Part shown: piece after piece, positions 35,554 through 44,476 of the stretch
Layout: each line of letters opens with the position of its first letter
Position numbering within the stretch: position 1 is the stretch's first letter
From: Alphaproteobacteria bacterium HGW-Alphaproteobacteria-4
GTDB lineage: Bacteria > Pseudomonadota > Alphaproteobacteria > Rhodobacterales > Rhodobacteraceae
DNA: 64,000 bases
NCBI GenBank assembly: GCA_002842855.1
Contig: PHEE01000001.1
Coordinates: 1 to 64,000, forward strand
Direction: 5' to 3'
Notes under the pieces: model-generated
What the model was told of the DNA's origin: nothing
Databases searched by the model: none
The model's input: the letters and a program-made list of their open reading frames with translations, nothing else
Translations under genes and position numbers: made by a program

Positions 35554-35973
35554 TCAGCCTTTGCCGATCGCTACCTTCTTGGCCTTGGCGACGGCCCCGG
35601 CGGCTTTCTTTTTCACCGAGACGATCAGCACACCGCCCTTGAGGTCGGCCTTGACGGCAGCCTCATCGGCATCGGTGGGCAGCCGGAACGAGCGTGAGAA
35701 GGCGCCGAACTGGCGTTCGGAGAAATACCAGGTTTCGCCCTTTTCCTCGCGTGAGGTTTTCTTTTCGCCCTTCACGGTGACGACGCCGTCTTCGACCGTA
35801 ACCTCGACGTCCTTCTCGTCAACGCCGGGCAGCTCCATCGCGATGGTATAGGCACCATCCTTCTCGCTTGCTTCGGCTGCGGGGGCGACCCATTCGGCCA
35901 GCCTTGTGCCAAAGCTGCGGAAGGGTTCGTAGAGTGTTGGCCAGAAGCCGCTGGCAAGGGATTTCTCAACCAT
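35554..35973 (-). CDS. Small heat shock protein, Hsp20/alpha-crystallin family
   Basis: The 139-residue protein has the alpha-crystallin domain: YTIAMELPGVDEKDVEVTVEDG, SERQFGAFSRSFRLP, and LKGGVLIVSVKK with the GVL strand. It is an ATP-independent holdase. ATG 35973 with an AGGAGG-like site (AGGAGGTCAAA on the coding strand) is chosen over an upstream extension. Confidence 0.93.
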   Translation of the reverse strand: MVEKSLASGFWPTLYEPFRSFGTRLAEWVAPAAEASEKDGAYTIAMELPGVDEKDVEVTVEDGVVTVKGEKKTSREEKGETWYFSERQFGAFSRSFRLPTDADEAAVKADLKGGVLIVSVKKKAAGAVAKAKKVAIGKG

Positions 35974-36120
35974 TTTGACCTCCTGTGCATGAGCCTCACC
36001 TGTGGCGCAGGTGGGAATTTGCCTCTGCGTTGGCAAGGGGGCGCGACGATGGGGCGCAGCGGCGGTTGCCCGGACCCGCGTATAGCGCTATCAGCGGCGA
36101 AAAGAGCCGGTGGGGGTGCG

Positions 36121-37044
36121 ATGATCCTGAGTTGTGGCGAGGCTTTGATCGACATGTTGCCGCGCGAAACCGTGGCGGGCGAGGCGGCGTTTGCGCCTTA
36201 CCCCGGCGGCGCGGTGTTCAACACGGCCGTGGCGCTTGGGCGGCTTGGGGTGGATGCGGGGTTTTTCAGCGGCATATCGACCGACCTGTTTGGCGAGATG
36301 CTGGTGGCGGCGCTGGCGGCCTCGAACGTCGATGCGGGGCAAGCGGTGCGCTCGGGGCGACCCACCACCCTGGCCTTCGTCACGCTGAAGGACGGCCACG
36401 CGCGCTATGCGTTTTATGACGAGGGCACGGCGGGGCGGATGCTGACCGCCGCCGATCTGCCCGCCCTGCCCGACAATGTGCAGGCACTGTTTTTCGGTGG
36501 CATTTCGCTGGTGGGCGAGCCTTGCGGGTCGGCCTACGAGGCCTTGATGGTGCGCGAGGCGGGGCGGCGGATGTGCATGATCGACCCCAATATCCGCCCC
36601 GGTTTCATCACCGATGAGGGCGCCTACAGGGGCCGGATTGCGCGGATGCTGGCGCTGGCCGACATCGTCAAGCTATCGGATGAGGATCTGGCGTGGCTGC
36701 ACGGGCCGGGGTCGATTGACGCGGGCGCGCGGGCGGTGCTGGCGGCGGGCGCCAAGCTGGTGTTCATCACCGAGGGTGCCAAGGGCGCGCATGCTTTCTG
36801 GGGCGATCAGGCGGCGTTCGAGCCCGCCCGCAAGGTGGTGGTGGCCGATACCGTGGGCGCGGGCGATACCTTCAACGCCGGGGTGCTGGCGGCATTGGCG
36901 CGGGCAGGGGCCTTGGGCAAGGCTGATGTGGCAGCGGTGGGTGCCGACCTTGTGCAGGCGGCACTGCGGCTGGGGGTGCAGGCGGCGGCGGTGACGGTTT
37001 CGCGCGCCGGGGCCAACCCGCCCTGGGCCGAGGAGCTGGCATGA
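36121..37044 (+). CDS. PfkB-family carbohydrate kinase (fructokinase-like)
   Basis: The 307-residue kinase starts [16 protein letters not shown]. The PfkB signatures are [15 protein letters not shown] and the ATP/anion-hole motif [14 protein letters not shown] with the catalytic Asp. It resembles bacterial fructokinases, though ribokinase-type substrates cannot be excluded. It overlaps dtd by four bases. Confidence 0.9.
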   Translation: MILSCGEALIDMLPRETVAGEAAFAPYPGGAVFNTAVALGRLGVDAGFFSGISTDLFGEMLVAALAASNVDAGQAVRSGRPTTLAFVTLKDGHARYAFYDEGTAGRMLTAADLPALPDNVQALFFGGISLVGEPCGSAYEALMVREAGRRMCMIDPNIRPGFITDEGAYRGRIARMLALADIVKLSDEDLAWLHGPGSIDAGARAVLAAGAKLVFITEGAKGAHAFWGDQAAFEPARKVVVADTVGAGDTFNAGVLAALARAGALGKADVAAVGADLVQAALRLGVQAAAVTVSRAGANPPWAEELA

Positions 37045-37490
37045 GGGTGCTGGTGCAGCGCGTTACGCAGGCGCGGGTAAGCGTCGCGGGCCGGGTGACG
37101 GGCGAAATCGGGCGCGGGTTGTTGCTGCTGGTCTGCGCGATGCAGGGCGATAGCGAGGCCGAGGCGGAAAAGCTGGCGGGGCGGGTGGCCAAGCTGCGCA
37201 TCTTCCGCGATGCCGCCGAGAAGATGAACCTGAGCGTGCAGGACGTGGGTGGTGCCGCGCTGGTGGTGAGCCAGTTCACGCTGGCCGCCGATACCTCGCG
37301 CGGCAACCGACCCGGCTTCAGCACCGCCGCCGCACCTGCCGAAGGCGAACGGCTTTATGAGCACTTTGCCGCGCATCTGCGCGGGCTTGGTGTGCCGGTG
37401 GCACTGGGCGAGTTTGGGGCCGACATGGCGGTGGCGCTGGTCAATGACGGGCCGGTGACGATCTGGATGGATACCGCCGAGCGCGCCTGA
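37041..37490 (+). CDS. dtd: D-aminoacyl-tRNA deacylase
   Basis: The 149-residue protein has the DTD motifs SQFTLAADT and [11 protein letters not shown] (the canonical NxGPVT form), and begins [15 protein letters not shown]. It hydrolyses D-amino acids and glycine mischarged on tRNA. It is coupled to the sugar kinase by ATGA overlap. Confidence 0.95.
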   Translation: MRVLVQRVTQARVSVAGRVTGEIGRGLLLLVCAMQGDSEAEAEKLAGRVAKLRIFRDAAEKMNLSVQDVGGAALVVSQFTLAADTSRGNRPGFSTAAAPAEGERLYEHFAAHLRGLGVPVALGEFGADMAVALVNDGPVTIWMDTAERA

Positions 37491-37726
37491 TGGGTCAACA
37501 CGCTTGACATTCTGCCCGATCTGCCCCATTTGCCGCTAGTCGTCGTCCGCTGCCGCGTGAGCAGCCGTGCCCTTTGGGGGCGCCCCGGAGGCGGCACATG
37601 GTTCCCAATTCACGCGGGGGTCCGGCAGGCCAGTGGCCTGCGCCCCGCCCCGAATGCCCCCATACCCTGGGGGCGTAAACCTATTCGCGCATCGGCAAAT
37701 GCCCGGCGCAGCCTGAAAGAGACATT
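37491..37726 (+). promoter_or_regulatory. GC-rich leader upstream of the DEAD-box helicase gene
   Basis: About 235 bases without a gene. Several hairpins are possible, for example GCAGGCC / GGCCTGC at 37625-37642 and CGCCCC-type arms near 37645-37675. DEAD-box helicase mRNAs often have long structured leaders, but no specific element is recognised here. Confidence 0.35.
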
Positions 37727-39079
37727 TTGGAAAACTTTGAAAACATGGGGCTTTCGAGCCTTGTCGTTGATAACCTTGCGGGCCTTGGTCTGCTGAAACC
37801 CACGCCGATCCAGGCGCAGGGCATTCCCGCCGTGGTGGCCGGACGCGACCTGTTGGGGCTGGCGCAAACCGGCACTGGCAAGACGGCGGCCTTTGGCCTG
37901 CCGATCATCACCCGACTGATCGAGCAGAACAAACGCCCCGCGCCCAAGACCGTGCGCGCGCTGATTTTGGCGCCGACCCGCGAGCTTGCCACGCAAATTG
38001 CCGAAAACCTGACCGCCTACGCGCAGGGCTCGCCCATTCGGGTGTTCCGTGTAGTGGGCGGCGCCTCGCTTTATGTGCAATCGGAACGCCTCGCGCGCGG
38101 GGTTGACGTGCTGATCGCCACCCCGGGGCGGCTTCTGGACCTGCTGGACCGGCGCGCGCTGACGCTGTCGGAAACCCGCTATCTGGTGCTTGATGAGGCT
38201 GACCAGATGCTCGACATCGGCTTTATCCACGCGCTGCGCCGCATTGCCGGGCTGCTGCCCGCCGAGCGCCAGACCATACTTTTCTCGGCCACGATGCCGA
38301 AGCTGATGGAAGAGCTTGCCGACAGCTACCTGCGTGATCCGGTGCGGGTGCAGGTGGCGCCGCCCGGCCAGCCGGTGGAAAAGATCGATCAGGGCGTGCA
38401 TTTCGTCAATCAGGGCGACAAGGCGGCGCTTTTGGCGGAATACCTTTCCAAGCACCCCGGTGAATTGGCGCTGGTCTTTGGCCGCACCAAACACGGCTCG
38501 GAAAAGCTGAGCAAGCTCTTGACCACCTGGGGTTTCTCGGTCGGTTCGATCCACGGCAACAAATCCCAAGGCCAGCGCGAGCGTGCGCTTGCCTCGTTCC
38601 GCTCGGGCGAGGTGCAGGTGCTGGTGGCAACCGATGTGGCGGCGCGGGGGCTGGATATTCCCGAGGTGCGGCACGTCTATAACTACGAACTGCCGAACGT
38701 GCCCGAAAACTATGTGCACCGGATCGGTCGCACGGCGCGGGCCGGGCGCACGGGCCGGGCAGTGGCGTTCTGCGCGCCGGGCGAAGTGGGCGATCTGCGC
38801 GGCATCGAAAAGACCATCAAGAAGGCGATCCCGGTGATCGGCGGCGACGCGCCGGTGGGCATTCCCGAACCCTCGCCGGGCCGCGCGGGCGGCGGGCGCA
38901 ACGGTGCGGGCGGCAGACCCGCGCGCAGTGGTGCCCCGAAGGGTGGCAAGCCCGCGTTCAAGGGGCCGAAACCGGTAAGCAAATACGGCAAGCCCGCTGG
39001 CAAACCGGCAGCCGAGGGCGGCAACGCCCGCCCGGCCCGGCGCCCCTCGCGCCGCCCCAAAAGCGTTCAGGCCGCGTGA
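37727..39079 (+). CDS. DEAD-box RNA helicase (RhlE-like)
   Basis: The 450-residue helicase has the Q motif around KPTPIQAQGIP, motif I AQTGTGKT, PTRELA, TPGR, DEAD (VLDEADQML), SAT, the C-lobe ATDVAARGLDIP, and HRIGRTARAGRTG. A basic Gly/Pro/Lys/Arg-rich tail follows from about residue 375. It unwinds RNA in ribosome assembly or decay. The start TTG 37727 keeps the Q-motif Phe, and ATG 37745 is the alternative. Confidence 0.92.
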   Translation: MENFENMGLSSLVVDNLAGLGLLKPTPIQAQGIPAVVAGRDLLGLAQTGTGKTAAFGLPIITRLIEQNKRPAPKTVRALILAPTRELATQIAENLTAYAQGSPIRVFRVVGGASLYVQSERLARGVDVLIATPGRLLDLLDRRALTLSETRYLVLDEADQMLDIGFIHALRRIAGLLPAERQTILFSATMPKLMEELADSYLRDPVRVQVAPPGQPVEKIDQGVHFVNQGDKAALLAEYLSKHPGELALVFGRTKHGSEKLSKLLTTWGFSVGSIHGNKSQGQRERALASFRSGEVQVLVATDVAARGLDIPEVRHVYNYELPNVPENYVHRIGRTARAGRTGRAVAFCAPGEVGDLRGIEKTIKKAIPVIGGDAPVGIPEPSPGRAGGGRNGAGGRPARSGAPKGGKPAFKGPKPVSKYGKPAGKPAAEGGNARPARRPSRRPKSVQAA

Positions 39080-39086
39080 CCTGAGC

Positions 39087-39110
39087 AAAGGGCGGCTTCG
39101 GCCGCCCTTT
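39087..39110. terminator. Bidirectional terminator with UUCG tetraloop
   Basis: A perfect 10-bp stem AAAGGGCGGC / GCCGCCCTTT has loop TTCG and A-tract/T-tract flanks in both directions. It lies between the convergent helicase gene and the 39127 gene. Confidence 0.9.
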
Positions 39111-39126
39111 GGCATTGCGGCCCGGC

Positions 39127-39582
39127 TCAGGCGTGGCCGTGTTCCAGATGCAGCTTCATGTCCAGCAGCACCTGCTGTATCGCGTGCGTTTCCGCAAGCA
39201 ACCGCTTGGTTTCGTTGATGGTAATGGTGCCGTCGGCAATTGCCTGATTATATTCGGCCATCAGCATCGCGAAGCGCTGGCTCAGCGCCACCACATCGGC
39301 GTTGACGTTGCCGGGCTTGCTGTTCAGCCGCGTGCCATCATAGGAAAGCGTGATCCCGCGCAGATCAGCCAGTGCGCTGGTCACATGCGGAAATGAGGCC
39401 ACCGCCTCGAGCCGCGCCACCACATCGACCGGCATGTAGCGCTCGGCGTGGTCGGGGTCGGACGAGTAATAGCGCCCCAGCGTCGCCTTCGACTTGCCAG
39501 AGGCGGCGGCCGCGGCCTCGATGCCAACATCCTTGACCAGCGTTTCGCAATGCTGCCGGAGAAACCTTGCTACGTTATCCAT
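39127..39582 (-). CDS. Putative HTH-type regulator, function unknown
   Basis: The 151-residue protein has an N-terminal segment IEAAAAASGKSKATLGRYYSS, reminiscent of a helix-turn-helix, and VDVVARLEAVASFPHVTSALADLRG, similar to phage CII-type regulators. The C-terminal half is helical. The start at 39582 (MDNVARFL) is the most likely. It is probably DNA-binding, but I cannot assign a target. Confidence 0.6.
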   Translation of the reverse strand: MDNVARFLRQHCETLVKDVGIEAAAAASGKSKATLGRYYSSDPDHAERYMPVDVVARLEAVASFPHVTSALADLRGITLSYDGTRLNSKPGNVNADVVALSQRFAMLMAEYNQAIADGTITINETKRLLAETHAIQQVLLDMKLHLEHGHA

Positions 39583-39856
39583 ACCATGACCCAATCCGTT
39601 GCCCGCACCGAGGCGGGGAAAAGCCGACGCGGTTTCCCATTAGATCCGCGCATCGCTTTTGGCATTCATTGGGTGTTCCGGCAAGCCGGAGCGAGTGTGC
39701 GTAACCGGCGCATCCCGGCGTTGGCAACGGGTGGGTCCGTCATGCGTTTGCGGCTGCGGGGGCCGCAAAGCCGGGGCTACCGGCAGCGGCATGGCGGGCT
39801 TCAGGCGCTGCCCGAGGGACTTGCCTCGCACCCCGGAGCCGCGCTATTGGCGCACC

Positions 39857-40486
39857 ATGGCCAAGCTCTATTTCCATTATTCCACGATGAACGCCGGCAA
39901 GAGCACCAACCTCTTGCAGGCCGCGCATAACTACCATGAAGGCGGCATGCGGACTTACCTGTTGACCGCGCGGTTCGACAACCGCGCGGGTGAAGGCCGG
40001 ATTGCCAGCCGGATCGGGATCGGCTCGCCCGCCGATACGTTTGACGGGGGTTCTGATCTTTACGCGCAGATCGCGGCCCGGCTTGCAACTGGCCCCTGCG
40101 CTTGCGTGTTTCTGGACGAAGCACAGTTTTTGACCCGCGAACAGGTCTGGCAACTGGCCCGCGCGGTCGATGACCTGCGGGTGCCGGTGATGTGTTATGG
40201 CCTGCGCGTCGATTTTCGGGGCGAGTTGTTCCCCGGATCGGCGGCACTGCTGGCGCTGGCCGACGAAATGCGCGAGGTGCGTACCATTTGCCACTGCGGC
40301 AAGAAGGCGACGATGGTGGTGCGCAAAGGCCCCAACGGGCGCGCGCTGCGCGACGGCGATCAGGTGCAGATCGGCGGCAACGAAACCTATGTGTCGCTTT
40401 GCCGCAAACACTGGCGCGAGTCGGTGGGGGATGCGGGCGCGGTACCGGATCAGGCGCGTTCGAGCAGCACCGAACCGACTGAATAG
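39857..40486 (+). CDS. tdk: Thymidine kinase
   Basis: The 209-residue protein is a type II thymidine kinase. The P-loop lies in YSTMNAGKST, then FLDEAQF (catalytic Glu/Walker B), VPVMCYGLRVDFRGELFPGS (lasso loop entry), and the zinc site CHCGKKA with a later Cys in VSLCRKHW. It phosphorylates thymidine for the salvage pathway. The 3' end overlaps the convergent KAS III gene by 37 bases. Confidence 0.95.
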   Translation: MAKLYFHYSTMNAGKSTNLLQAAHNYHEGGMRTYLLTARFDNRAGEGRIASRIGIGSPADTFDGGSDLYAQIAARLATGPCACVFLDEAQFLTREQVWQLARAVDDLRVPVMCYGLRVDFRGELFPGSAALLALADEMREVRTICHCGKKATMVVRKGPNGRALRDGDQVQIGGNETYVSLCRKHWRESVGDAGAVPDQARSSSTEPTE

Positions 40487-41571
40487 CCCGCGCCGAACGA
40501 GCAGATCAGGCCAAGGTCGCCTGCTGCCATCGCGTCGGATGATCGGTCAAAGGCGATGATCGAGCCTGCCGACGAGGTATTGGCAAATTCCTGCAAAACG
40601 TTCGGCGTTTCGCCCGGCAACGGGTCGTGGCCCAGCACTTTTCTGCCAATCAGGTCATTCATGCCCTTGTTGGCCTGATGCAGCCAGAGCCGTTTCAGCG
40701 CCGCCGCACTGGTGCCCTCGGCCGCCAGATGCGCGAGAATATGCGCCGAGACCAGCGGCACCACCTCTTTGAAGACCTTGCGCCCCTCTTGCACGAATTG
40801 CATGTCGCGGCGGTCGGCCATGCCATCGGGGCGCGAGCGGCGCAAAAAGCCGTTGTTGTTGCGGATGTTGTTGGAAAACTCGGTGGCGCAGCGGCACGAG
40901 CGGATCTTGAAATGCGCGGCCGTGGCATCTTCTGCACGGCCAAGAACGGTGGCGGTGCAAACATCGCCAAAGATGAAGTGGCAATCGCGGTCGCGCCATT
41001 CGAGGTGGCCCGAGGTGATTTCGGGGTTCACCACAAGTGCGTTGCGCACCGTGCCCGCGCGGATCATGTCCGACGCTGCCTGAATGCCGAAGGTGGCCGA
41101 GGAACAGGCCACGTTCATGTCAAACGCAAAACCGCCCGCACCGAGCAGGTTCTGGATCTCGATCGCAATCGCCGGGTAGGGGCGTTCCATGTTCGAGGCG
41201 GCGCAAATGACAAGATCGATCTCGCCGGGCGCCACCCCGGCCTTGGCCAGCGCGACCTCGGCCGCCTTGAGCGCAATTTCGGCCATCAGGCTGGGTTCGT
41301 CATCGCTGCGCTGGCGAAAGCGCGGATACATCCGCGCCGGATCAAGCAGCCCGTCCTTGGTCAGCACATAACGTTGCAGAATGCCCGAGGCCTTGAAGAT
41401 GAATTCGGGCGAGGAATGTTCCTTGGCGGCCACCGTGCCCGCCGCAATCGCCGCCGCGTTCTCGGCGTTGAACCAATCGGCGTGGCGATTGTAGGCCGCA
41501 ACCAGTTCCTCGTTGGTCAGAACCTCGGGCGGAACAAAGACCCCGGTTCCTCTGATCGCTGGCTGATACAT
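40450..41571 (-). CDS. 3-oxoacyl-ACP synthase III (FabH-like thiolase-fold enzyme)
   Basis: The 373-residue protein has the KAS III triad: Cys in NVACSSATFGIQAA, His in LWLHQANKGMND, Asn in FANTSSAGSI. It is longer than E. coli FabH (317) and belongs to the 370-residue subgroup found in alphaproteobacteria. It condenses an acyl-CoA with malonyl-ACP, and chain specificity is unknown. Confidence 0.9.
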   Translation of the reverse strand: MYQPAIRGTGVFVPPEVLTNEELVAAYNRHADWFNAENAAAIAAGTVAAKEHSSPEFIFKASGILQRYVLTKDGLLDPARMYPRFRQRSDDEPSLMAEIALKAAEVALAKAGVAPGEIDLVICAASNMERPYPAIAIEIQNLLGAGGFAFDMNVACSSATFGIQAASDMIRAGTVRNALVVNPEITSGHLEWRDRDCHFIFGDVCTATVLGRAEDATAAHFKIRSCRCATEFSNNIRNNNGFLRRSRPDGMADRRDMQFVQEGRKVFKEVVPLVSAHILAHLAAEGTSAAALKRLWLHQANKGMNDLIGRKVLGHDPLPGETPNVLQEFANTSSAGSIIAFDRSSDAMAAGDLGLICSFGAGYSVGSVLLERA

Positions 41572-41638
41572 GGTGCCCCCTGCTCGACTGCCGCCAGATC
41601 ACCCCTTGGCAGGGGGAAGGTCAAGCCCCGGCGGCGGG

Positions 41639-42580
41639 TCAGACCGGGTTCGGAAGCGTTTGCCCCGCGGCAAATGCGACAAGGTTTGCCACCACCATAA
41701 GCCCCATGCCATCGCGCACCTCTTCGGCGGCGGTGCCGAGATGCGGCAGCAGGGTGACGTTTTCAAGCGCGATCAGGCGAGCGGGCACATCAGGTTCGTG
41801 TTCATAGACATCAAGCCCGGCGCCCGCGATCTGCCCGGCCTCAAGCGCCGCGATCAGCGCGCCCTCATCGACCACATCGCCGCGCGAGATGTTGATGAAA
41901 TGGCCGTGTGCAGGCATCGCCGCCAGCGCCGCGCGGTCGATCAGGTGCCAGTTGCCAGCCCCCCCCGGCACCGCCACCACCACGAAATCGGCGGCCATCG
42001 CCTCGGCCAGCGTTTCAACCTGCCGCGCGGGCAGGCCGGGGTCGGGCAGGGCTGAGCGGTTGAAGAACCGCACCTGCATGCCAAAGCCGAAATGCGCGCG
42101 CCGCGCCACCGCGCGGCCGATCCGGCCCATGCCGATGACGCCGAGCGATTTGCCGCTGACATGCTGGCCAAGCAGTTGCGTGGGCTGCCAGCCTTGCCAG
42201 TGGCCCGCGCGCAGAAATCGCTCGCCTTCGCCCGCCCGCCGCGCGCTCATCAACAGCAGCGTCAGGGCAATATCGGCGGTGGCATCGGTCACGGCGCCGG
42301 GGGTATTGGTCACCGTGACGCCTGCGGCGCGGGCGGCGACCACATCGATGTGGTTCACGCCAACGCCAAAATTGGCAAGCAGCCGCGCGCGGATCGGGCC
42401 GGTGAAAGCCTCGGCGCCGAAGGCATCGCCGAGCGTTGGCACCACCGCATCGAACCCGGCCAGCGCTGCGCGACATTCGGACAGGGTCATTGGCGCGGCA
42501 CTTTCGCGGTAGTGCGTTTCAAATGCCGCCAATGCCGCCTCGACCTTCGGCGTCAGCCGCCGCGACACCAGCACCCGCAT
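41639..42580 (-). CDS. D-2-hydroxyacid dehydrogenase (glyoxylate/hydroxypyruvate reductase type)
   Basis: The 313-residue NAD(P)-dependent enzyme has LANFGVGVNHIDV, Rossmann GMGRIGRAVARRA, and catalytic Arg in FINISRGDVVDEGAL, with Glu and His in the C-terminal DVYEHEPDVP and LLPHLGTA. It is the last gene of the proC-csaA-dehydrogenase run, and its start shares bases with the csaA stop (TGATG). It probably reduces glyoxylate or hydroxypyruvate. Confidence 0.9.
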   Translation of the reverse strand: MRVLVSRRLTPKVEAALAAFETHYRESAAPMTLSECRAALAGFDAVVPTLGDAFGAEAFTGPIRARLLANFGVGVNHIDVVAARAAGVTVTNTPGAVTDATADIALTLLLMSARRAGEGERFLRAGHWQGWQPTQLLGQHVSGKSLGVIGMGRIGRAVARRAHFGFGMQVRFFNRSALPDPGLPARQVETLAEAMAADFVVVAVPGGAGNWHLIDRAALAAMPAHGHFINISRGDVVDEGALIAALEAGQIAGAGLDVYEHEPDVPARLIALENVTLLPHLGTAAEEVRDGMGLMVVANLVAFAAGQTLPNPV

Positions 42581-42915
42581 CAGAAAAGCCTCCCGCCCAA
42601 GGGCACCTCGTGCCCCGGTCCGATCAGCACCACCTCGCCCGCCTGATCGGGCACGCCAAGCACCAGCACCTCGGACATCACCTTGCCGATCTGGCGGGGC
42701 GGAAAGTTGACCACCGCCAGCACTTGCCGCCCAATCAGTTCCTCGGGGCGGTAATGCGCGGTGATCTGCGCCGAAGACCGCTTTTCGCCGATTTCGGGGC
42801 CAAAATCGAGCCAGAGCTTGTAGGCGGGCTTGCGCGCCTCGGGGAAGGGCTCGGCGCGGGTAATGCGCCCCACGCGGATATCGACCGCTAGGAAATCATC
42901 AAAGGTGATCGTCAC
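42580..42915 (-). CDS. csaA: tRNA-binding protein CsaA
   Basis: The 111-residue OB-fold protein has FLAVDIRVGRITRAEPFPEA, the KLWLDFGPEIG strand and VVNFPPRQIGKVMSEVL, typical of CsaA and the Trbp111 family. It binds tRNA and may act as a chaperone in secretion. It overlaps proC by four bases. Confidence 0.93.
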   Translation of the reverse strand: MTITFDDFLAVDIRVGRITRAEPFPEARKPAYKLWLDFGPEIGEKRSSAQITAHYRPEELIGRQVLAVVNFPPRQIGKVMSEVLVLGVPDQAGEVVLIGPGHEVPLGGRLF

Positions 42916-43724
42916 TTTCCAAGCTCCCGCCCGCGCGCCGCCGCCGCCGCCACGGCGCGGCGCATCAGGCCGGGAAAGCCGGTTTCCGGCTCCATCAGGA
43001 CCCGCAGCCCGGCCTCGGTGGTGCCCGCAGGCGAGGTGACGTTGCGCCGCAGTTGCGCGGGGCTTTCGTCCGATACTTCGGCCAGAGCGCCCGCCCCCGC
43101 CACGGTGGCAATCGCCAGCCGCATCGCCAGATCGGCGGGCAAGCCCTCGGCGGCACCCGCCGCCGCCATCGCCTCGATCAGGTGGAACACATAGCCCGGG
43201 CCCGAGCCGGAAAGCGCGGTGACCGCATCCATCAAGTGTTCGCCCGCCAGCCGCTCGACCTTGCCGATCACCGCCAACAGGCCTTCGGCGGTGGCGAGAT
43301 CAGACGCGCTGGCAGCGCCGTTGCCGCAGATGGCGGTGATGCCTTTGCCGATTGCCGCAGGGGTGTTGGGCATCGCGCGCACCAGCGGCGTGGCGGCCCC
43401 CAGCACCGCCTCATAGGTGGCAATCGTGGTGCCCGCCGCCACCGTTACGAACAAGGTTCCACCGCCGCCCATCGCCTTCAGCGTTGGCAGCGCCGCCCCC
43501 ATCATCTGCGGTTTTACCGCCACCAGAACCACCGCGGGCCGAGCGGGCAGCGGGGCGTTCAGGTGCACCCCCTGCGCCTTGACCCAATCCGACGGGTTCG
43601 GGTCGATCACCCAGACCGATGCCGCAGGCAGCCCCCCAGCAAGCCACCCCGACAGCATCGCCGAACCCATCTTGCCGCAGCCCAGAAGCACCAGCCCGCG
43701 CGCCGAAATGTCTGAAAAATCCAT
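42912..43724 (-). CDS. proC: Pyrroline-5-carboxylate reductase
   Basis: The 270-residue protein has the Rossmann motif LLGCGKMGSAMLSGWL, VAVKPQMM, RAMPNTPAAIGKGIT, and the C-terminal ALSGSGPGYVFHLIEAMA and VTSPAGTTEAGL. It makes proline with NAD(P)H. ATG 43724 has a GGGGG site five bases away. Another ATG 12 bases upstream is possible. Confidence 0.95.
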   Translation of the reverse strand: MDFSDISARGLVLLGCGKMGSAMLSGWLAGGLPAASVWVIDPNPSDWVKAQGVHLNAPLPARPAVVLVAVKPQMMGAALPTLKAMGGGGTLFVTVAAGTTIATYEAVLGAATPLVRAMPNTPAAIGKGITAICGNGAASASDLATAEGLLAVIGKVERLAGEHLMDAVTALSGSGPGYVFHLIEAMAAAGAAEGLPADLAMRLAIATVAGAGALAEVSDESPAQLRRNVTSPAGTTEAGLRVLMEPETGFPGLMRRAVAAAAARGRELGK

Positions 43725-43751
43725 GTCTGCCCCCATCTCTGAGGGGCAAGA

Positions 43752-44255
43752 CTATGCGCGCCCGTAGGCCTCGGCAATGGCAACCTGCATTGCCGCCTCG
43801 GGCGATTCGTTGCCCCAGCAGGCAAGCTGGAACGCCGGATAGAAACGTTCGGCCGCCATGATCGCGGTGCCAATCATCCGGTCGAGTTGTTCCGACCCCG
43901 CGATCTGGCCGCCGCTGAGCACCAACCCATAGCGCCAGACCATCAGCCGCTGGTCGCGCCAATAGGTGAAGGCGCCGGTCCAGACCTGGTCGTTGACGCG
44001 GTTCAAGAGATCGTGCAGCGCATCGAGCCGGTCCGACGGCGGGTCCAGCTCGAAGGTTACGATCAGCCGCAGCACTTCGTCCTGCGCCGACCACGCGAGC
44101 GTAAGTGCATAGGTGCGCCACTGGCCCTCGACGGTCATTGCGATCTGGTCTTCGGTCAGGCGGTCAAAATCCCAGGCGTGGTCGGTGGCAAGCGCCTCGA
44201 CCACGTCGATCGGGTGCAACTCGTCTCCGAGCAGGTGGTCTTCAAGGTATGCCAT
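43752..44255 (-). CDS. YbjN-domain protein (type III secretion chaperone-like fold)
   Basis: The 167-residue protein matches the YbjN family: HPIDVVEALATDHAWDFDR, MTVEGQWRTYALTLAW, LNRVNDQVWTGAFTYWRDQ, MVWRYGLVLSGG, and the closing GNESPEAAM. The function is unknown. A GGAG site lies six bases before ATG 44255. It reads in the same direction as proC, 27 bases upstream. Confidence 0.85.
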   Translation of the reverse strand: MAYLEDHLLGDELHPIDVVEALATDHAWDFDRLTEDQIAMTVEGQWRTYALTLAWSAQDEVLRLIVTFELDPPSDRLDALHDLLNRVNDQVWTGAFTYWRDQRLMVWRYGLVLSGGQIAGSEQLDRMIGTAIMAAERFYPAFQLACWGNESPEAAMQVAIAEAYGRA

Positions 44256-44261
44256 GTCCAC

Positions 44262-44476
44262 TCCTGCCAGTTGATCGTTGTCCGCGCGCCACTATTTGTT
44301 GGCCGTTGAACTAGACGCGGCGGTTTCGCGTCATGCCCATGCTAGATATGGTGGCAGAACTCCGCGTCAAGTAAAGCGGAAAACGCCCACAGCCCAATGC
44401 CGCAGCGCCGATTGTAGCGTGACAGCAATATCTGCAGTGATTGACACCAGAACCTGCAGCAGCGGGGTTTTGGGGG
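44262..44476. other. Junction between core genes and accessory island
   Basis: About 215 bases with no gene. Composition changes here from the host average to a less GC-rich sequence that continues through the island. No integrase, tRNA or obvious direct repeat is seen at this edge. Confidence 0.4.
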
